From HRBIN16 sp049969495 (GTDB lineage: Bacteria > Armatimonadota > HRBIN16): a DNA stretch of 64,000 nucleotides. Made by a program: the position numbers and the translations under genes. Below are positions 16,646-25,964 of this stretch, piece after piece. The DNA lies in the NCBI GenBank assembly GCA_049969495.1, contig JBMFOT010000006.1, positions 1-64,000 on the forward strand, written 5' to 3'. Under the pieces are notes generated by a model. The model saw only the letters and a program-made list of their open reading frames with translations. It was not told where the DNA came from and searched no databases. The stretch's first letter is position 1. Every line of letters begins with the position of its first letter.

Positions 16646-17412
16646 ACTGGGGACTCTCCCAGATAAGCCTCGATGACGCGAGGGTTGGTGCGTATCTGCT
16701 GTGGTGTTCCCTGGGCAATCTCTTCGCCATGGTCCAGCACAATGATTCGTTCGCAAATGCCCATGACCACCTTCATGTCGTGTTCAATCAGCAAAATGGT
16801 CAGTTGGTACTCATCCCGCAGTCGGCGTATCAAATCCATCAGGTCGGCAGTCTCTTGCGGGTTCATCCCTGCCGCTGGCTCATCCAGAAGTAGCAGCTTG
16901 GGGTGCGTAGCCAGCGCCCGTGCGATTTCTAAACGTCTCTGTTCCCCATAAGGTAGTTGCTGCGCCCTGTAGTGTGCCACATCTTCCAACCCCATCTCGC
17001 GCAACAACCGCCACACTTCGGCGTCTACCTTTTGTTCCTCGACCAGCATCGATCGGGTACGCCACGCCGCATGCCACAAACTGGTACGCATGTGCAGTCG
17101 CGCACCCACCTTGACATTCTGCAGTACTGTCAACGATCCGAACAATCGGATGTTCTGGAAAGTACGGGCGATGCCCATGCGGGCGATAGCATAAGGCTTC
17201 CAACCCGTGATGTCCTGTCCAGCGAAGAGAATGCGTCCCTCTACCGGCCGATAAACCCCTGTCAGCAGGTTGAAGACGGTGGTCTTGCCGGCTCCATTGG
17301 GACCGATCAGCCCCACCAGCTCCTGAGGTGCCAACCGCAGATGGAAATCCTTGACGGCGGTCAGCCCACCGAACCGCATGGTACAGCTCTGCACGGTGAG
17401 AATCGGCTCCAT
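16642..17412 (-). CDS. livG: Branched-chain amino acid ABC transporter ATPase LivG
   Basis: 256 residues with Walker A GPNGAGKTT, the signature region LPYGEQRRLEIARALA and Walker B LLLLDEPAAGMNP. The LivG-type extra segment (GITGWKPYAIARMGIARTFQNIRLF) is present. It pairs with LivF as the ATPase dimer. ATG overlaps the livM stop by one base (TGATG). Substrate preference within the branched-chain/amide family cannot be read from the ATPase. Confidence 0.95.
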   Translation of the reverse strand: MEPILTVQSCTMRFGGLTAVKDFHLRLAPQELVGLIGPNGAGKTTVFNLLTGVYRPVEGRILFAGQDITGWKPYAIARMGIARTFQNIRLFGSLTVLQNVKVGARLHMRTSLWHAAWRTRSMLVEEQKVDAEVWRLLREMGLEDVAHYRAQQLPYGEQRRLEIARALATHPKLLLLDEPAAGMNPQETADLMDLIRRLRDEYQLTILLIEHDMKVVMGICERIIVLDHGEEIAQGTPQQIRTNPRVIEAYLGESPV

Positions 17413-18461
17413 CAGGCTCTGAACAACCTCCAGTATTGGCGCAGGACGTACCAGCCAAACTCACGCTGTCCCAGTAAGCCTTTCGGTCGCCACAACATCA
17501 GCAGGATGAGCATGATAGAGAAGAAAACCATCCGCAATTCAGAAGGCGCGAACGACCTGCCCCCCAGCGTGATCGTGGGCAGAAAACGCAACCACTCTAA
17601 CACGATGGTCAATAACATGGCTGACACCACCGAACCGGTGATGCTGCCCTGCCCACCTAATACCACCATCGTCAAGATGATGATAGACTGGTCTAGTCGG
17701 AAGTTATCGGGGTTGAGATAGCCGTCAAAGTGCGCATAGAGTGCTCCAGCGACGCCTGCAAAAGCGGCTCCCAGCACGAAGGCAATCACCTTGATGCGCG
17801 TGGTATTGACCCCGACCGCTTCTGCAGCCACTTCATCATCGCGTACAGCAAGGAACGCTAGCCCCTGAGAGGACACTAGTAAGTTGCGCGATAATGCCAG
17901 TAACAGCACAACCATGAGATAGAGCCCCGAAAATGTGGTCACCAGGGGGATTCCCGAGAAACCTCGTGCTCCTCCTACCTGCTCGATGTTTAGGATGATC
18001 ACGCGGATGATCTCGCCGAAACCCAGTGTGGCTATTGCTAGGTAGTCCCCTCGCAAACGCAAGGAAGGGATCCCTACCACCAGCCCCGCAATCCCTGCAG
18101 CGGTTCCTCCAAAGGCGATGGCTGCCGTGAGCATCAGTGTGTGAGCCAGTCCAGAATCTTGCCATCCGCGCTGCTGTAACCAAGGTAAGAGCACAAACAC
18201 CGTCAGAGCTGCAGAGGCATACGCCCCCACCCCCTGAAACCCCGCGTGCCCGATAGAGAACTGCCCAGTGATACCGTTGATGAGGTTTAGACTAACTGCC
18301 AGCAGCACATTGATGCCGCATAGCATCATCACGCGGTAGGTGTAGTCGTCCACCCAGCCTGTTTCACGTAGTGCGAGAATAGCCTGATTCGCCCCGAGAA
18401 GTGCTGCCAGTGTGAGCCCTACGCAAGCTATCCGCCATATCCAGTAGCGAGTGACGCTCAT
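17412..18461 (-). CDS. livM: Branched-chain amino acid ABC transporter permease LivM
   Basis: 349-residue permease with about ten hydrophobic segments and the LivM signature NLINGITGQFSIGHAGFQGVG near residue 65, plus the EAA-like loop GIPSLRLRGDYLAIATLGFGEI. Forms the membrane channel with LivH. Three bases separate it from livH, and it shares one base with livG. Confidence 0.95.
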   Translation of the reverse strand: MSVTRYWIWRIACVGLTLAALLGANQAILALRETGWVDDYTYRVMMLCGINVLLAVSLNLINGITGQFSIGHAGFQGVGAYASAALTVFVLLPWLQQRGWQDSGLAHTLMLTAAIAFGGTAAGIAGLVVGIPSLRLRGDYLAIATLGFGEIIRVIILNIEQVGGARGFSGIPLVTTFSGLYLMVVLLLALSRNLLVSSQGLAFLAVRDDEVAAEAVGVNTTRIKVIAFVLGAAFAGVAGALYAHFDGYLNPDNFRLDQSIIILTMVVLGGQGSITGSVVSAMLLTIVLEWLRFLPTITLGGRSFAPSELRMVFFSIMLILLMLWRPKGLLGQREFGWYVLRQYWRLFRA

Positions 18462-18464
18462 CCC

Positions 18465-19367
18465 CTACACCTTCTCTACGGTCGCTTTGCCGAGAATGCC
18501 TCCGGGGCGCAGCAGTAGCACCAGAATAAGGATGAGAAAAGCGATAGCATCGCGATAGGTAGTTAGTGCAGAGCCTCCTACAAATGCCTCAATGACACCC
18601 ATCAGAATACCTCCCAGTACAGCCCCGGGAATATTGCCTATTCCACCCAGCACTGCAGCTACGAACGCTTTGACCCCGGGTAATAGACCGAACAGTGGTG
18701 TGATTTTCACATTAGTGAAGGTAGCTACCATCATGCCAGCCGCACCTGCCAATGCAGACCCCAAGGCAAAAGTGAGAGCGATCACCCTGTCCACGTCGAT
18801 CCCCATCAAACGTGCGGCATCGATGTCGTATGAAATCGCACGCATCGCTCTGCCAAAACGAGTGTTCATAACAATAAAGCGCAGGATCACCATGAACACG
18901 ATAGAAACCGCTAGCATAGTCATTTGTCCTGCGCTGATGTAGAGGCCCCCCTGGGTGGGTGTATTGCTTTCCAACATAGCAGGGATATATTTGGGGTCGG
19001 CACCGAACACCACAATGCCTCCGTTCTCCAGTAGCAGCGACACGCCGATGGCGGTGATCAAAGCGGTCAGACGAGGGGCGTTACGGATAGGACGGTATGC
19101 CAAACGCTCGATCAACATGCCTACCATCGCACAGATAACCATGCACACAATCAACACGAACAGAAAGTTGCTCGCACTCGGGTGCTGATGCAGACCGAAA
19201 AACATGATGGTATAGTAGGCGATAAACGCGCCCAACATGTACACGTCACCATGTGCAAAGTTGATCAGGCGCAATACCCCATATACCATCGTGTACCCCA
19301 CTGCGATGAGGGCGTAGATGCTTCCGTACTGGATACCGTTGATCAATTGTTGCAGATAGACTTCCAT
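18465..19367 (-). CDS. livH: Branched-chain amino acid ABC transporter permease LivH
   Basis: 300-residue permease, starting LQQLINGIQYGSIYALIAVG, followed by GVLRLINFAHGDVYMLGAF, both diagnostic of LivH, and RAISYDIDAARLMGIDVDR as the ATPase-coupling loop. About eight membrane helices. The ATG overlaps the livK stop (TGATG). Order livK-H-M-G-F is the classical one. Confidence 0.95.
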   Translation of the reverse strand: MEVYLQQLINGIQYGSIYALIAVGYTMVYGVLRLINFAHGDVYMLGAFIAYYTIMFFGLHQHPSASNFLFVLIVCMVICAMVGMLIERLAYRPIRNAPRLTALITAIGVSLLLENGGIVVFGADPKYIPAMLESNTPTQGGLYISAGQMTMLAVSIVFMVILRFIVMNTRFGRAMRAISYDIDAARLMGIDVDRVIALTFALGSALAGAAGMMVATFTNVKITPLFGLLPGVKAFVAAVLGGIGNIPGAVLGGILMGVIEAFVGGSALTTYRDAIAFLILILVLLLRPGGILGKATVEKV

Positions 19368-20518
19368 CAGGGGTAGATGGTCTGGACGTATTTGAATGCT
19401 TTCCCACGCACCTGCAGAATCACCGCCGGCTTACGGGCGTTGCGCTGCGCGTCGATGGTGATTTTGCCGGTAACTCCTGGGAAATCTTTGGTCTGTGCCA
19501 GCGCATCACGGATTTTCGATGGCTCGGTAGAGCCTGCTCGCTTGATCGCATCGAACAGGATGTTTGCTGCATCATAGCCCAGTGCCGCCAGCGCGTCGGG
19601 GACTTCGCCGCCATAACGCGCCTTAAACTTGCGAACAAACTCCTGCACTACGGGCTCTGTGGATTCATGCGAGTAATGGTTGCTGAAGTAGCTGCCCTCC
19701 AAGGCAGTGCCCGCACCTTCTACGAGCTTGGGCGAATCCCAACCGTCTCCGCCAAGGAACGGCACCGTGATGCCCAGCTCCCGTGCCTGTCGAGCAATAG
19801 TGCCCACCTCTGAGTAATAACCGGGTACGAAGATGGCGTCCGGATTGGCGGCTTTGATAGCGGTCAACTGCGCCCGAAAGTCGGGGTCTCCTTCGCTATA
19901 CGACTTCTCCGCCACAATCTGTCCGCCCAATTTGGTGAAGGTCTCTTTAAAGTATTGAGCCAGCCCAACGCTATAGTCGTTTTTGACGTCAGTGAGTATC
20001 GCTGCACGGCGTGCCTTCAGTGTCTGGTAGGCAAAGGTAGCGACGGCGGTGCCCTGAAATGGGTCGATAAAGCACACACGGAAAATGTAATCACCCACTT
20101 GGGTAACTTTGGGATTCGTGGAGGACGGGCTGATCATTGGGATACGGTTTTCTTGACAGATGGGAGCGGCAGCCAGACTGCGCGAGCTCGCTACTTCCCC
20201 GATGACGGCAACCACCTTATCACGTTGTATGAGTTTGGTCACCGCACTGCGCGCTTCCTGGGCGTCGCTGCGGTCATCTTCTTTGTGTAGTTCGATCTTC
20301 TTCCCGTCAATACCCCCTTTGGCGTTGACCTCCTCTACCGCCAGTTGAATACCTTTAAAGGTCGACTCCCCAAAGGTGGCGGTACTTCCCGTGAACGAGA
20401 GATACACCCCAACAGGGATGTTTTGACCCGATGCACCTCCCTGCTTGAGGGGAGGCTTGCAACCTACAAGCGTCACCATACCCGCAGCGAGAAAGAGAGC
20501 TAAACGAAACCTCAACAT
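19367..20518 (-). CDS. livK: Branched-chain amino acid ABC transporter substrate-binding lipoprotein
   Basis: 383-residue periplasmic-binding lipoprotein, with the lipobox LVGC at residues 17-20 and a peripla_BP_6 domain. Signatures include NIPVGVYLSFTGSTATFGES, EVNAKGGIDGKKIELHKEDDRSD and DYIFRVCFIDPFQGTAVA. First gene of the transporter unit, only 68 bases downstream of the SLH porin stop. The ligand may be a branched-chain or another small amino acid. That glycine-cleavage genes follow makes a different preference worth testing. Confidence 0.93.
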   Translation of the reverse strand: MLRFRLALFLAAGMVTLVGCKPPLKQGGASGQNIPVGVYLSFTGSTATFGESTFKGIQLAVEEVNAKGGIDGKKIELHKEDDRSDAQEARSAVTKLIQRDKVVAVIGEVASSRSLAAAPICQENRIPMISPSSTNPKVTQVGDYIFRVCFIDPFQGTAVATFAYQTLKARRAAILTDVKNDYSVGLAQYFKETFTKLGGQIVAEKSYSEGDPDFRAQLTAIKAANPDAIFVPGYYSEVGTIARQARELGITVPFLGGDGWDSPKLVEGAGTALEGSYFSNHYSHESTEPVVQEFVRKFKARYGGEVPDALAALGYDAANILFDAIKRAGSTEPSKIRDALAQTKDFPGVTGKITIDAQRNARKPAVILQVRGKAFKYVQTIYP

Positions 20519-20586
20519 GGATCCCCCTTCTCTGTATGAAATGCCTTATATATTTTACTGTAAAATGCGCCGATTCCTGTAACGCC

Positions 20587-22563
20587 TCAAAACACCGTGC
20601 TCAGCTGAACGACCGCCACACCGCCTCGCTCCTTGTCACTGCCCAGCAAGGAGTAGGAGGCGACCCCCTTCGCATCATAGAAAATCGCCTGATAGAGGGC
20701 GCGTAGCACGGTGTCTCTGCTCAGGTCGTACTGCACGCCGAAGGTAGCGTAATGTTCTGTGGGCTTGCCCGGCGCGGATAGCCCTGCCCCCGGATTGAAT
20801 CGCTGGGGGTCCTTCAGGTTCCACAGTGCCCCCTCGTAGGTCAGGCTTAATCCCCATCGGCGAACAGCTTGCCATTGCGCATGGAACACCAGGTGAAGCA
20901 ATTCGTCATCCGTGCCGAAGCCTGCGGGAGGAGCAGCTTTGCCCGTGCCGGCGTAGAAGCCACCGCGCGCATCCACTGCCACACTGCCAATGCGCGTGCG
21001 CAGTCCTGCGTCCACGCCGCGCAGGTCGGTGGGATTATGCCAGTAGCCGATGCGCCCCCAGTAGCCGGGAGGCGCAAAATACGGGCGGAAGTCACGGTAG
21101 CCCAACCAGATCAGCGCATCTTTGCCTGCATTGTACTGAACCCTCGCCAAAAACGCCCAGTTGTCCTTGTTCAAACGGTTATCGCCATGATGCAACAGGT
21201 CGCTTTGTGAATAAACGGCAGAGATGTTCCACCGGTCAGAGGGCGCGAAGTTCACCTGCCATCCCCAGACGTTTACCTGATTCACGGTTCCGAAGACGGT
21301 GGGCACATCCTGCCAGGCGTCTAAAGTCAGGAACTGTGCGCCTACGCTGATGGTGTGTCCAAGCCGGAATGTGGCAGATGCGCCGGCACTGTGTCGTGCG
21401 TGCACGATGCCGTAGGGGATGCGGTTGGGACGCTGGCGCAGAGGATTCCCCGGCTGAAACAGATTGACCGCGTCGTTGCCCGCGGAAACGCGCATGAGGT
21501 CGGAAAGCAGGTTGGTGTTCACGGTATTATGTCGGGCGGCGTATAACATCACGCTTACCAGGTCGGTATCCATCTGGAACTGGAGGCCATCCATGCTGTA
21601 GTAGCCGTTGTCGTAACGAGGGAGCAGAGTGTATACATCCAGGTCGGGGCGCCACAGGGTCAGCGGGGTCATGCGGTTCTCGATTCGGCCAACCGCGATA
21701 CTGCCCTGCCTGCCGAAAAGAGAGACGGGCAAACGCACGTTCGCTTTCCACAAAAGGAAATCCGTAGCGCCAGGCGCACGGGAGGCACCCGGTGCAAACT
21801 GGGAAGCGGAACCGAAGTATGTCAGGGCGTTTCCCACCACCAGCGCGGCTTCGGCAAGCACCGATGGCGATAGTTCGCCACGCACCTGCAGGCTCAACTC
21901 CTGTAAGGCTTGCACATTGTTCAACAAACCGCCTTGGTAAGCGTAGCCGTTTTGGTCTATGACACCTTTGTGATCGATGCCATGTGCGCCGCGCCCAACC
22001 ATATCCAGTGTGCCGCTGACCTGAGCCCGCTGGCGTATCCTCTGCTGCAGGGAACGGATCTGGTTTTCGGTCCCTGAAATCTCGGAGCGCAAGCGACGCA
22101 CATCCTCGCCCAGCGTTTGCAGGTCGCGCCCGAACTCTTCCAGCAGACGGTTCAGCGTGCGTACCTGCTCCTCCAACCTCTGCAGCCGCTCGCCGACGTT
22201 ATCGGGAATCTGCCTCAGTTTCTCCCTGTCGGCGGCGAGAGTATCGAAATCGACAACCTGGGGAGGGTTGATCACCGGAGGCGGAGGCACTAGAATACGC
22301 TGTCGCAGCTCGTCCCTCAAATCGTTGACGCGGCTTCTTGTCTCTTGAAGGGCGTCGCGCAGCGCCACAGCAAACTCGTAGCGCGTGACCGGCGATGTGC
22401 CCCGGAAGGCGCCATCAGGATAGCCCTTCAAGACACCCTGCCGAATCAACATTTGCACCGCCTCGTATGCCCAGTGTCCGGGAGGAACGTCCTGCTGGGC
22501 GGAAGCGGTAACGGACATGCCCAGAACAATTGCCAGAACCACAGGCGGTACAAGGCGATTCAC
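20587..22563 (-). CDS. SLH-domain outer-membrane porin (first copy)
   Basis: 658 residues: signal peptide (1-22), one S-layer-homology domain (DVPPGHWAYEAVQMLIRQG, about 25-75), a coiled coil (about 90-180) and a large beta-barrel ending in aromatic TVF. This is the OmpM/SlpA arrangement, in which the SLH domain holds the outer membrane to cell-wall polymer and the barrel forms a pore. It is a paralogue of the downstream-numbered gene at 22700-24628 (shared LTLWRPD.DVYT and RYDNGYYSMDG). Expected at high level; diagnostic of a diderm envelope. Confidence 0.85.
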   Translation of the reverse strand: MNRLVPPVVLAIVLGMSVTASAQQDVPPGHWAYEAVQMLIRQGVLKGYPDGAFRGTSPVTRYEFAVALRDALQETRSRVNDLRDELRQRILVPPPPVINPPQVVDFDTLAADREKLRQIPDNVGERLQRLEEQVRTLNRLLEEFGRDLQTLGEDVRRLRSEISGTENQIRSLQQRIRQRAQVSGTLDMVGRGAHGIDHKGVIDQNGYAYQGGLLNNVQALQELSLQVRGELSPSVLAEAALVVGNALTYFGSASQFAPGASRAPGATDFLLWKANVRLPVSLFGRQGSIAVGRIENRMTPLTLWRPDLDVYTLLPRYDNGYYSMDGLQFQMDTDLVSVMLYAARHNTVNTNLLSDLMRVSAGNDAVNLFQPGNPLRQRPNRIPYGIVHARHSAGASATFRLGHTISVGAQFLTLDAWQDVPTVFGTVNQVNVWGWQVNFAPSDRWNISAVYSQSDLLHHGDNRLNKDNWAFLARVQYNAGKDALIWLGYRDFRPYFAPPGYWGRIGYWHNPTDLRGVDAGLRTRIGSVAVDARGGFYAGTGKAAPPAGFGTDDELLHLVFHAQWQAVRRWGLSLTYEGALWNLKDPQRFNPGAGLSAPGKPTEHYATFGVQYDLSRDTVLRALYQAIFYDAKGVASYSLLGSDKERGGVAVVQLSTVF

Positions 22564-22653
22564 GAGTGCACCTCCTGTTTGCCGAAAGGTCAGGTTTAAG
22601 CAGTGATTCGCCGACAGTTATGGATGTCCTGCAGGATAGGACACCCCCAAACG

Positions 22654-22684
22654 AAAAACCCCCTCCGGCGAGCCGGAGGGGGTT
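22654..22684 (-). terminator. Rho-independent terminator after the second porin gene
   Basis: Perfect 13-bp stem AACCCCCTCCGGC / GCCGGAGGGGGTT (22657-22669 and 22672-22684), followed on the minus strand by a T-run (22658-22654). It lies 16 bases after the porin stop and before the other porin gene, so the two paralogues are separately transcribed. Confidence 0.9.
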
Positions 22685-22699
22685 GGGTGCCAGAACAGG

Positions 22700-24628
22700 T
22701 TAGAACTTCACGCTGAACTGCGCCACTGCCACACCAGCGCGGGCTTTGTCATCGCCCGGGATCACACGCCATGGGACGACACCCTTGGCGTTGAAGTCCA
22801 CCACCTGGTAGAGCAGTTTGAGCAGTGCGTTGTCGCCCACCTTGTAGTCTACGCCCAGCGTGACGTAGTTCTCCGTCGGCTTGGCGCCGGCTGCGGAGGT
22901 CTTGAGATTCCACAGAACGCCCTCGTAGGAGACGTTCAGGTTCAGCTTCTCGGTGGCGTTCCACAGCACACCGGCTGCGACGTGGGTAATCTCATCGTCC
23001 TTGCCGACGAAGCTCGCCGGGCGGTTGCTACCCTTGTAGAAGCCGCCCTTCGCATCGATGGCGAACGCACCCAGCTTCCATGCCAGGGCGACATCCGCGC
23101 CCTTGATGTCGGTCGGGTTGTGCCAGTAGCCGATGCGTCCCCAGTAACCAGGGGCGGCGAAGTACGGACGCACCTCGCGATAGCCTGCGCTCACCGACAG
23201 GTTCTCGCCGAAGGTGTAGCCCACACCCACCAGCAACGCCCAGTTGTCCTTGTTGTTGACGTTAGTCGTCTGACGCAGCAGGTCGCTCTGGGCGTAGTCG
23301 GCGGTGATGGTCAGGCGGTCGATCAGGTTCGCCTTCAGGTGACCACCGTATACGTTCAGGCGGTTTACGTTGCCGAACGGGGCGACCGCGGTGGTACCCA
23401 GCTTCGCGGTGATAACTTCACCGCTCAGGCTGACCTTCTCGCCCAGGTTCACGTCTACGGTTGCACCCGCACTGCTGTCGAACGCACCGATGCCCGCCAC
23501 CGTGGCGGTTGCGGGGTGCGCTGCGGCCACGTTCGGGGACGCGCCGATGCCACCGTGAAGTGCCATGAAGTTTGTGCCGTTGTTGGTGTTCACGTTGCTG
23601 TTGCGAGCAGCGAACAGCCCGATTTGCACCGAGCCGAATCCCACCGATGCCTTCGCACCATCCATGCTGTAGTAGCCGTTATCGTAGCGATCGATGCTGG
23701 TGTAGACATCCACATCGGGTCGCCACAGGGTCAACGGGTTGATGCGGTTCTCGAAGCGACCGATAGTCAGGTTGACCTCGGTGCCGAACACGCTAATCGG
23801 CGCGTTGACCGCGGCTTTCCACAGCACGATGTCGGTGTTGGTCGCTGCCGGGCGAAGGCCGAACTGCGATGCCGAGCCGAGGTAGGGCAGCCAGTTGCCG
23901 ACCACTAGGCTCACATCGGCAGAAGCGGTGTCGCTGAGCTTGCTGCTGATGTTCAGCCCCAGCTCGTGCAACACGCTCAGGTTGCCCAGCAAGCCACCGG
24001 GCGCGGTCGGCTGCGCGTTCTGGTCGATGGCGGTGCGGTTGTCGATGCTGTTGGTGCCGCGCACCACAAAGGTGACGTCACCGCTGAGACGGAACCGCTT
24101 CATCTCCTCCTCGATCGCCTCGACACGCTTGCGCAGGTTGGCAAGGTCTCGCTTGGCGGACTCCACGTCCACACCCAGCGAAGCCAGCTCATCCTGGAAC
24201 TCCGTGGCGAGGCGGTTAATACGCGCGATCGCCTCGTCCAGTCGCTGCAGTCTCTGCGCGGTGTCCGCCGGTATCGACTGCAGCTTCGCACGCTCCTCCT
24301 GGGTGATTCCAGGCTGAGGTGCTGGAGGTTGCGGAGGCTGGCTGGGCTGTCCGCCTCCTCTCGGAATCTGCGCCCTCACCTCGTCGATCTGCTGTCGAAT
24401 CGCGGCGAGCGCGTCGCGGATAGCGATGGCAAACTCATACCGCGTCAGCGGTGCCTTCCCCTTGAAGGTTCCATCCGGGTAACCCTTGATGATGCCATCG
24501 CGCATCAGCTCCTCGATAGCATCATAAGCCCAGTGCCCAGGTGGAACATCGGGGGGCACTTGTGCCCAGGCGTTGCCAGCGAAGGTCATCGCGATGGCGA
24601 CACCCAAGCCGATTAACAGACGTTTCAT
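22700..24628 (-). CDS. SLH-domain outer-membrane porin (second copy)
   Basis: 642 residues with the same plan as its neighbour: signal peptide (1-22), SLH domain (DVPPGHWAYDAIEELMRDG), a Pro/Gln-rich linker (GGGQPSQPPQPPAPQP), coiled coil (about 115-185) and beta-barrel ending in FSVKF. It tethers the outer membrane to cell-wall polymer and forms a pore. AAGGAGGAGGG gives a very strong ribosome site. It has its own promoter with a long leader and a strong terminator, as for an abundant protein. Probably a tandem duplicate of the adjacent porin. Confidence 0.87.
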   Translation of the reverse strand: MKRLLIGLGVAIAMTFAGNAWAQVPPDVPPGHWAYDAIEELMRDGIIKGYPDGTFKGKAPLTRYEFAIAIRDALAAIRQQIDEVRAQIPRGGGQPSQPPQPPAPQPGITQEERAKLQSIPADTAQRLQRLDEAIARINRLATEFQDELASLGVDVESAKRDLANLRKRVEAIEEEMKRFRLSGDVTFVVRGTNSIDNRTAIDQNAQPTAPGGLLGNLSVLHELGLNISSKLSDTASADVSLVVGNWLPYLGSASQFGLRPAATNTDIVLWKAAVNAPISVFGTEVNLTIGRFENRINPLTLWRPDVDVYTSIDRYDNGYYSMDGAKASVGFGSVQIGLFAARNSNVNTNNGTNFMALHGGIGASPNVAAAHPATATVAGIGAFDSSAGATVDVNLGEKVSLSGEVITAKLGTTAVAPFGNVNRLNVYGGHLKANLIDRLTITADYAQSDLLRQTTNVNNKDNWALLVGVGYTFGENLSVSAGYREVRPYFAAPGYWGRIGYWHNPTDIKGADVALAWKLGAFAIDAKGGFYKGSNRPASFVGKDDEITHVAAGVLWNATEKLNLNVSYEGVLWNLKTSAAGAKPTENYVTLGVDYKVGDNALLKLLYQVVDFNAKGVVPWRVIPGDDKARAGVAVAQFSVKF

Positions 24629-24861
24629 CGTACCCTCCTCCTTGTTCCTTGATGGAAGTGTACTGTACCGCTCGGAGCACCACTTCCCGGAACAGAGAGG
24701 ACACTTTGGGGCACAGGGAGTTCGCTACGCGGAGCCTCCAGGGTTACCTCTCGCGCTACGTCTCCCCGCCGCCTTCCAGTGCTCCTCTGTTCTTGTCAGA
24801 AAGTGCCCCGATATGCATTCACCGCTTTCGCGGTGGGAATGCCATACCGAGTTCATTAACT

Positions 24862-24890
24862 ACTATACCACGACCTTGCGCAAACGTCAA
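24862..24890 (-). promoter_or_regulatory. Promoter of the second porin gene, with a leader of about 225 bases
   Basis: On the minus strand TTGACG (24890-24885), 17 bases, TATAGT (24867-24862). The predicted RNA leader spans roughly 24855-24629 and contains complementary pairs such as GGGGCAC (24709-24715) / GTGCCCC (24811-24817). No gene was found in 24629-25046, so this gap is a regulatory leader plus the ftcD upstream region. Confidence 0.6.
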
Positions 24891-25046
24891 GCAGTTTGCC
24901 AGTGATTTTGCTGAAAAAGTTGTTTCTCTGCACTTTTCCGTCGTGTTGTTCCATTGCTATCGACAAGGTGAGCGGGAAATCGGTTATCATCATGTTGGCG
25001 GCTTTTTTCGCCGAATATCTTAAAACGGAGGAGAGTTCTCACGTTG

Positions 25047-25964
25047 ATGCGTCAGGTGATAGAGTGCGTGCCGAACTTCAGCGAAGGACGCCGTCGCGAT
25101 ACGGTGGATGCACTGGCAGCAGCCGTACGCGAAGTGTCCGGCGTTCGACTGGTGAACGTATCGGCAGACCCCGACCACCACCGTGCCGTGTTGACCTTTC
25201 TGGGCGAACCAGACGCGGTGGCGGAAGCCGCCTTCCGCAGTGCCCGGGTGGCGGTGGAGCGTATAGACCTGCGATCCCATCAGGGGGTGCATCCGCGCAT
25301 CGGCGCGGTGGACGTGATGCCCTTCATCCCGCTCCGAAACGTGGAGATGTCGGCATGTGCGCAAGTTGCACGCGAAGTGGGGTATCGTATCGCGCATGAG
25401 CTGGATGTGCCGGTGTACTTCTATGAACATGCCGCGCTGCCCGGCAGACCGGCAGACCTGCCGACCATCCGCCGAGGAGGTTTTGAGCGATGGGCAGGAC
25501 GCCCGCTGAGCGGCGACCGCGCACCAGACGCGGGTCCGGCTTTTCTTCACCCAACGGCAGGAGCGGCGATCGTGGGGGCGCGCGGACCTCTCATTGCTTT
25601 CAACGTCAATTTAAGCACCGACCGTTTGGAAGTAGCCCAGCACATTGCCCACACGATTCGACGGGAACGGGAACGCATCCCTCAGCTGGCGGGCGTGCGC
25701 GCGCTGGGGTTATTGCTTGCCTCGCGGGGCATTGTGCAAGTGTCGCTGAACCTCACGCAGCCGGATCGCAGCCCGCTCTGGTGGGTGCTGGAGTACGTGC
25801 GAGAGCGTGCGGCGGAGCAGGGCGTGCAAATACTGGAAACGGAGCTGATAGGCGTCGCGCCTGCATCTGTAATCGCCGGGGTAGCGGCACGCTATTTGCA
25901 AAATCCGGCACTGGGTGAAGAGCACATTCTGGACCTGTGGCTGGACCCGGAATGGAGACCCTGA
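25047..25964 (+). CDS. ftcD: Glutamate formimidoyltransferase (FTCD N-terminal type)
   Basis: 305 residues, the length of the transferase domain alone, without the cyclodeaminase half. Starts MRQVIECVPNFSEGRR, then SADPDHHRAVLTFLG, HQGVHPRIGAVDVMPFIPL and VPVYFYEHAA, all family hallmarks. Moves a formimino group from formiminoglutamate to tetrahydrofolate in histidine breakdown. A TTG one codon earlier is also possible; the ribosome site GGAGGAGAG is about 14 bases away. The stop overlaps the GGDEF gene. No other histidine-degradation gene is in the window. Confidence 0.9.
   Translation: MRQVIECVPNFSEGRRRDTVDALAAAVREVSGVRLVNVSADPDHHRAVLTFLGEPDAVAEAAFRSARVAVERIDLRSHQGVHPRIGAVDVMPFIPLRNVEMSACAQVAREVGYRIAHELDVPVYFYEHAALPGRPADLPTIRRGGFERWAGRPLSGDRAPDAGPAFLHPTAGAAIVGARGPLIAFNVNLSTDRLEVAQHIAHTIRRERERIPQLAGVRALGLLLASRGIVQVSLNLTQPDRSPLWWVLEYVRERAAEQGVQILETELIGVAPASVIAGVAARYLQNPALGEEHILDLWLDPEWRP

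Noticed and set aside
20519..20586. Promoter for the liv operon in the 68-base gap before livK
   Set aside because: TAAAAT and TATATA are present, but no -35 at acceptable spacing; too weak to list.
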